A DNA stretch of 35,494 nt from Candidatus Methylomirabilota bacterium. GTDB lineage: Bacteria; Methylomirabilota; Methylomirabilia; Rokubacteriales; CSP1-6. The stretch is from positions 1 through 35,494 of the forward strand of contig DASYUQ010000004.1 of assembly GCA_036001065.1 (NCBI GenBank), written 5' to 3'. Below the pieces are notes generated by a model. That model was not told the DNA's origin. It did no database searches and saw nothing but the letters and a program-made list of their open reading frames with translations. This document shows positions 31,123 to 35,494 of this stretch, piece after piece. Made by a program: the position numbers and the translations under genes. Position 1 is the first letter of the stretch; each line of letters opens with the position of its first letter.

Positions 31123-32327
31123 GGCTCGACGAGCTGACGCGCCCGGACTTTCCGATCCTGGAGCGGATCGTCAACGGCCACCCGCTCGTCTATCTGGACT
31201 CGGCCGCCTCGAGCCAGAAGCCGCGCACCGTGATCGAGGCGATGGCCCGCTACTACGAGCGCACCCACGCCAACGTTCACCGCTCGATCCACACGCTCGG
31301 CGAGGAGGCCACGGAGCTCTACGAGGCCGCCCGCGACCGCGTCCAGCGGTTCATCGGCGCCGCCCATCGCGAGGAAGTCGTGCTCACGCGAGGGACGACC
31401 GACGGGCTCAACCTCATCGCCGACGCCCTCGGCCGCACGCTCCGGGCCGGGGACGAGATCCTCATCACGGAGATGGAGCACCACTCGAACATCATTCCTT
31501 GGCAGATGGCGGCGCGTGCTCGCGGTGCGGTGGTCAAGGCCGTTCCGGTGGTGGGGGAGGGAGTCCTCGATCTCGACGCCCTCGACCGGCTCCTCACGGA
31601 TCGCACGCGGGTCGTGGCCGTGGCGCACGTCTCCAACGTGCTGGGCACGATCAACCCGATCGCTGCGATCGGCGCCCGGGTGCGAGCGGCCGGGGCGCTC
31701 AGCGTCGTGGACGGGGCTCAAGCCGCGCCTCATATGCCGCTCGATATTCCAGCGCTGAACTGCGACTTTTACGTGTTCTCCGGCCACAAGATGCTGGGGC
31801 CGACCGGGGTGGGCGTGCTCTGGGGCCGCCGCGAGGTGCTGGAGCGCCTCGAACCCACCCGGGGCGGTGGCGAGATGATCAAGGAGGTGTGGCTCGACCG
31901 CGCCCAGTGGAACGATCTGCCCTGGCGGTTCGAGCCCGGTACCCCGCCCATCGCCGAAGCGGTTGGGCTGACGGCGGCCATCGAATATCTAGAAAAACTG
32001 GGGATGGAGCGAGTGGCGGAGCACGAGTGTCAGCTCGCACAGCAGGCGGCCGAGGTGCTGGCCGCGACTCCGGACGTGAGCGTCTACGGCCCCCGGGAGC
32101 GCGGGGCGGTGGTGGCGTTCAGCGTCGCGGGCCTGCATCCTCACGACGTGGCCGCATTGCTCGACGCCGAAGGCATCGCCGTGAGGGCCGGTCACCACTG
32201 CGCCCAGCCCCTGATGCGCCGGCTCGGCGTGGTGGGGACGTCGCGGGCGAGCTTCTCGGTCTTCAACTCGCCCGAGGAGGTCGCGCTGCTCGCCTCCACC
32301 GTGGCCGACCTTTCCTCCGGGCTCTGA
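31119..32327 (+). CDS. sufS: SufS-type cysteine desulfurase
   Basis: A 402-aa pyridoxal-phosphate enzyme releasing sulfur from cysteine as a protein persulfide. The N-terminus FPILERIVNGHPLVYLDSAASSQKP is the SufS start; EMEHHSNIIPWQ and VVDGAQAAPHMPLD are cofactor-binding segments. PLP binds Lys224 in SGHKMLGPTG, and the catalytic Cys361 lies in RAGHHCAQPLM. It overlaps sufU upstream (ATGA) and the agmatinase-like gene downstream (TGATG). With SufU it could supply sulfur for the clusters of CoxS and PqqE; a role in cofactor sulfuration with the XdhC-like protein is possible. Confidence 0.93.
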   Translation: MRLDELTRPDFPILERIVNGHPLVYLDSAASSQKPRTVIEAMARYYERTHANVHRSIHTLGEEATELYEAARDRVQRFIGAAHREEVVLTRGTTDGLNLIADALGRTLRAGDEILITEMEHHSNIIPWQMAARARGAVVKAVPVVGEGVLDLDALDRLLTDRTRVVAVAHVSNVLGTINPIAAIGARVRAAGALSVVDGAQAAPHMPLDIPALNCDFYVFSGHKMLGPTGVGVLWGRREVLERLEPTRGGGEMIKEVWLDRAQWNDLPWRFEPGTPPIAEAVGLTAAIEYLEKLGMERVAEHECQLAQQAAEVLAATPDVSVYGPRERGAVVAFSVAGLHPHDVAALLDAEGIAVRAGHHCAQPLMRRLGVVGTSRASFSVFNSPEEVALLASTVADLSSGL

Positions 32328-33265
32328 TGGCCCCGCCGCAGCCCCGCGACCCCTTCGTCTCACCGCGCTTCGGGCAGATCGCGACCTTCATGCTGCTGCC
32401 CGCCGCGGAGTCGGCGGCCGGACTCGACGTGGCGCTGCTCGGCGTGCCCTACGACGGGGGTGCCTCCTACCGTACGGGAGCGCGCTTCGGGCCGCGCGCC
32501 GTGCGCGAGCAGTCCTCCCTCATCCGGCCCTGGAACCCCGTCCTCAAGGTGCACCCGTTCCAGCGGCTGCGCGTCGCCGACTGCGGCGATATCGACGTCG
32601 TGCCGATCTCCATCGAGCGGACCTACGACGCGATCGAGAAGGCCATCGACCGCGTGCTGGCGGCGGGGGCTATGCCGCTCTGTGTGGGCGGCGACCATTC
32701 GGTGACGCTTCCTATCCTGCGATCGCTGGCGCGGCGTCACGGCCGTCTCGGCGTCGTGCACTTCGACGCCCATCCCGACACCTGGGACGAATACTTTGGC
32801 AGCAAGTTCTTCCACGGTACGCCCTTCCGGCGCGCCGTCGAAGAGGGGCTCGTCGACCCGCGGCGCATGATCCAGGTCGGCATCCGCGGTCCCCTCTACG
32901 GGCCGGAGGACTTCGCCTTCCACGACCAGCACGGCATCGAGGTGGTCCGCATCGAGGCGGTCAAGGAGCAGGGCGCCGACCGCGTCGCCGAACGCTTGGG
33001 GCGACTCCGCGGCGGTCCCGTTTACTGCTCGTTCGACATCGACGCCGTGGACCCGGCGTACGCGCCGGCCACCGGCACTCCGGAGGTCGGCGGCCTGACG
33101 TCCTACGAGGCGCTGGCGCTGGTCCGCGCGCTGGCCGGGCTGAGCCTCGTGGGCGCCGACGTCGTGGAGGTCGCGCCGCCGTACGACGGTCCAGGCCAGG
33201 TCACGGCCCTGCTGGCCGCCAACCTGCTCTTCGAGCTGCTCGGAGTGATGGCGCTCGAGCGATGA
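32327..33265 (+). CDS. speB: Agmatinase/ureohydrolase family enzyme
   Basis: A 312-aa manganese ureohydrolase. Metal-binding motifs are GGDHS (121-125), DAHPD (147-151) and FDIDAVDP with Asp237 and Asp239. The segment DTWDEYFGSKFFHGTPFRRAVEEG is close to the agmatinase pattern, in which agmatine becomes putrescine plus urea. Related enzymes cleave guanidinobutyrate or guanidine itself, so the substrate is not fixed by sequence. No urease or arginine decarboxylase is near. Its ATG overlaps the sufS stop and its TGA overlaps the nfeD-like start, so it sits in a coupled operon without obvious functional link. Confidence 0.82.
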   Translation: MAPPQPRDPFVSPRFGQIATFMLLPAAESAAGLDVALLGVPYDGGASYRTGARFGPRAVREQSSLIRPWNPVLKVHPFQRLRVADCGDIDVVPISIERTYDAIEKAIDRVLAAGAMPLCVGGDHSVTLPILRSLARRHGRLGVVHFDAHPDTWDEYFGSKFFHGTPFRRAVEEGLVDPRRMIQVGIRGPLYGPEDFAFHDQHGIEVVRIEAVKEQGADRVAERLGRLRGGPVYCSFDIDAVDPAYAPATGTPEVGGLTSYEALALVRALAGLSLVGADVVEVAPPYDGPGQVTALLAANLLFELLGVMALER

Positions 33266-34569
33266 GCCGGTGCGGTGCGAGCTGGGCCCTGGCGCTGATC
33301 GCCTCGTTCCTGGCAGTGGACCCCGCGCGGGCGGAGTCGCGGCCGGTGTCGACGCTCCAGATCGACGGCGTCATCAGCCCCGTGACGCTACGCCTGGTGG
33401 GGACGGCCATCGACCGCGCGCAGGCCGAGCGGAGTCAGGCGCTGATCATCCAGCTCGACACCCCGGGCGGGCTCGAGCGGTCGATGCGCGCCATCGTCCA
33501 GCGGATATTGAACTCCGAGGTGCCCGTCATCGTCTACGTGGCCCCTACCGGAGCGCGCGCCGCCTCGGCCGGGGTCTTCATCACACTGGCGGCGCACGTG
33601 GCCGCCATGGCGCCCGCGACCAACATCGGGGCGGCGCATCCGGTCGCGCTGGGCGGGGGCGTGGACAAGGAGAGCATGAAGAAGATCGAGAACGACGCCG
33701 CCGCCTTCATCCGGACGGTGGCCCTCGACCGGGGCCGCAACGCCGAGTGGGCGGAGAAGGCCGTCCGCCAGTCGGTCTCGATCACCGAGCGCGAGGCCGT
33801 GCGGCTCAAGGTCGTGGACCTGATCGCCGAGTCCGTCCCCGATCTGCTCGAGAAGATCGACGGGCGAACGGTGAAGACGACCAAGGGCCCGGTCACGCTG
33901 GCCACGCGGGGAGCCCCGGTCCAGCCGATCGCGATCGGCTTCCGCGATCGCTTCCTCAACGTCATCACCGACCCGAACGTCGCCTACGTTCTGATGATGC
34001 TGGGCATGGTCGGACTGCTGGCCGAGCTCTACAACCCGGGCGCCATCCTGCCTGGCGTGATCGGCGGGATCTCGCTCATCCTCGCCTTCTTCGCCTTTCA
34101 GAGCCTGCCCATCAACTACGCCGGCCTCCTGCTGATCCTGTTCGGGATCCTCCTCCTGATCGCCGAAATCATGATCGTGAGCCACGGCGTCCTCGCCATC
34201 GGGGGAACCGTGTCGATGGCGCTCGGCTCGCTGATGCTCTTCGACGCGCCCGAGGTCGGGTTCCGAATTTCGTGGTGGGTGCTCGTGCCCACCGTGGGCG
34301 CCACGGCAGGCCTGTTCGCGTTCGTCGTGACGGCCGGTGTGCGGGCGCTGGCCCGCCGGCCGCTGCTGGGTTCGTCGGGCCTCATCGGGCAGACGGGCGT
34401 CGCCCGAGAGCGCCTGGCGCCCGGGGGTCAGGTGACAGTCCAAGGGGAAATCTGGCGCGCGGTGTCGGAGGAGGGCCCCGTGGACGAGGGCGCCTCGGTC
34501 CGCATCGTCGACGTCCAGGGGCTGACGCTCAAGGTCGTTAAAGCCGGCAACACCGGAGGGGCACCATGA
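33262..34569 (+). CDS. Long NfeD membrane-bound serine protease
   Basis: A 435-aa protein with a signal peptide, an N-terminal ClpP-like protease domain, four to five membrane helices (about residues 235-365) and a C-terminal NfeD OB-fold domain ([47 protein letters not shown]). The protease nucleophile is Ser102 in [17 protein letters not shown] and the later [13 protein letters not shown], with the candidate partner lysine, are also conserved. Family members cleave the C-terminus of stomatin-like proteins and are encoded next to them, exactly as here. The ATG overlaps the previous stop and the slipin start overlaps its own stop. Confidence 0.92.
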   Translation: MSRCGASWALALIASFLAVDPARAESRPVSTLQIDGVISPVTLRLVGTAIDRAQAERSQALIIQLDTPGGLERSMRAIVQRILNSEVPVIVYVAPTGARAASAGVFITLAAHVAAMAPATNIGAAHPVALGGGVDKESMKKIENDAAAFIRTVALDRGRNAEWAEKAVRQSVSITEREAVRLKVVDLIAESVPDLLEKIDGRTVKTTKGPVTLATRGAPVQPIAIGFRDRFLNVITDPNVAYVLMMLGMVGLLAELYNPGAILPGVIGGISLILAFFAFQSLPINYAGLLLILFGILLLIAEIMIVSHGVLAIGGTVSMALGSLMLFDAPEVGFRISWWVLVPTVGATAGLFAFVVTAGVRALARRPLLGSSGLIGQTGVARERLAPGGQVTVQGEIWRAVSEEGPVDEGASVRIVDVQGLTLKVVKAGNTGGAP

Positions 34570-35369
34570 ACATGGACCTGCTGCTCGTGGCCGTCGTCGT
34601 CGTCGCCATTCTCGTCTTCATCGCCTCCTTCGTTAAGATCCTGCGCGAGTACGAGCGGGGGGTGATCTTCCGTCTCGGACGGTCCGCGCGGTCGATCTTC
34701 AACCCGGGAGGGACGGGCAACGGCCCCGGGCTCGTGTTCCTGGTGCCGCTCATCGACAAACTGGTGAAGGTGAGTCTCCGCACCATCGCCATGGACGTCC
34801 CGCCCCAGGACGTGATCACGCGCGACAACGTCTCCGTCAAGGTCAACGCCGTCATCTACTTCCGCGTGGTGGACGCCGAGCGGGCCGTCATCTCGGTGGA
34901 GGACTACCTCTACGCGACCTCGCAGATCGCCCAGACGACCCTGCGCTCCGTCCTCGGGCAGGTGGAGATGGACGACCTCCTGTCGTCGCGCGACAAGATC
35001 AACCAGCAGCTCCAGCGGATCATCGACGAGCACACCGACCCCTGGGGGATCAAGGTCACCACGGTCGAGGTCAAGCACATCGACCTGCCCCAGGACATGC
35101 AGCGCGCGATGGCCAAGCAGGCCGAGGCGGAGCGCGAGCGGCGCGCCAAGGTCATCAACGCCGACGGTGAGTTCCAGGCGGCGGCCAAGCTCGCGGAGGC
35201 GGCCGAGGTGCTCACCCGCTATCCCGTAGCGGTCCAGCTCCGCTACCTCCAGACGATGCGCGAGATCGCCTCCGAGCGGAACACCACGACCTTCTTCCCG
35301 CTCCCCATGGACCTGCTCACGCTCTTTGCTGGGAATGCGACCAGGGACGCGACGCGCAGCGATCGCTAA
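34566..35369 (+). CDS. Slipin, SPFH/stomatin-like membrane protein
   Basis: A 267-aa protein with one N-terminal membrane segment ([19 protein letters not shown]), then the SPFH/Band 7 domain ([60 protein letters not shown]). A helical Ala/Glu-rich region follows ([35 protein letters not shown]). The hydrophobic tail [16 protein letters not shown] is the type of site that the partner NfeD protease cleaves. It overlaps nfeD by ATGA and forms a standard pair involved in membrane organisation. A tRNA gene follows 25 bp after the stop. Confidence 0.93.
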   Translation: MNMDLLLVAVVVVAILVFIASFVKILREYERGVIFRLGRSARSIFNPGGTGNGPGLVFLVPLIDKLVKVSLRTIAMDVPPQDVITRDNVSVKVNAVIYFRVVDAERAVISVEDYLYATSQIAQTTLRSVLGQVEMDDLLSSRDKINQQLQRIIDEHTDPWGIKVTTVEVKHIDLPQDMQRAMAKQAEAERERRAKVINADGEFQAAAKLAEAAEVLTRYPVAVQLRYLQTMREIASERNTTTFFPLPMDLLTLFAGNATRDATRSDR

Positions 35370-35394
35370 TGTAGACTACGAACGTTTGACCTAC

Positions 35395-35470
35395 GGGGGG
35401 TTAGCTCAGTTGGGAGAGCGCGGCGTTCGCAACGCCGAGGTCGAGGGTTCGAATCCCTTACCCTCCACCA
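35395..35470 (+). tRNA. tRNA-Ala, anticodon CGC
   Basis: A full 76-nt cloverleaf with encoded CCA. The acceptor GGGGGGT pairs with ACCCTCC (one G-T pair). The D arm is GCTC/GAGC. The anticodon stem CGGCG/CGCCG holds loop TTCGCAA with CGC at 34-36, reading GCG alanine codons. The T arm is GAGGG-TTCGAAT-CCCTT. The discriminator base is A. The CGC anticodon suits the high-GC codon use of the window. Confidence 0.95.
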
Positions 35471-35494
35471 TTTAAAAGATCAGGTACTTACATG

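Noticed and set aside
1-35494. CRISPR arrays or prophage genes
   Set aside because: No regularly spaced repeats, and no integrase, capsid or terminase-like proteins were seen. The tRNA at 35395 has no integrase or repeated tRNA 3' end in the window.

Overview
The window is GC-rich, densely packed bacterial chromosome. A complete pqqABCDE set, two PQQ alcohol dehydrogenase modules carrying the extra aspartate typical of lanthanide enzymes, a form II CO-dehydrogenase-like operon and lar genes, all in gapless operons, suggest a Rokubacteria/Methylomirabilota-type soil or groundwater bacterium. That placement is inferred from gene content, not from a marker gene.

Layout. 1-2069: end of larB, then larC (nickel-pincer cofactor synthesis). 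2131-2666: weak small reading frames, one of them a likely truncated MFS transporter. 2689-6498: promoter, pqqA (32 aa), pqqBCDE and a permease-like membrane protein whose start overlaps the pqqE stop. 6518-7612 (minus): secreted glucose/sorbosone-dehydrogenase-like propeller. 7613-8451: gene-poor. 8452-11808: tight operon of a DoxX-like membrane protein, a Tat-exported ABC-type binding protein, a seven-bladed YVTN propeller and a cupredoxin with an amicyanin-type copper loop. 12027-12311: small secreted protein.

12582-19389: two PQQ-dehydrogenase modules facing each other. The plus-strand module is dehydrogenase, triheme cytochrome c and XoxJ-like binding protein. The minus-strand module is XoxF, XoxJ and a monoheme XoxG-like cytochrome. 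They should oxidise methanol or other alcohols in the periplasm using PQQ made by the pqq operon and pass electrons to cytochromes and possibly the copper protein.

19973-29646: a coxS-L-M operon (xanthine-oxidase family, form II AYRGAGR active site), a MocA-like cytidylyltransferase, a CoxD-type MoxR ATPase interrupted by a 462-aa intein, a CoxE-type VWA protein and an XdhC/CoxF-type protein. 29693-35369: coupled genes for a molybdopterin-binding protein, a SufU/IscU scaffold, SufS, an agmatinase-family enzyme, a long NfeD protease and a slipin. A tRNA-Ala(CGC) closes the window.

The most notable signals are: (1) the intein placed directly after the Walker B motif of the CoxD-type ATPase; (2) two identical 90-bp MITE-like elements in opposite orientation, one inside the stop codon of that same ATPase gene and one between xoxF and xoxJ; (3) the DoxX/binding protein/propeller/cupredoxin operon; (4) a structured repeat of about 120 bp present twice.
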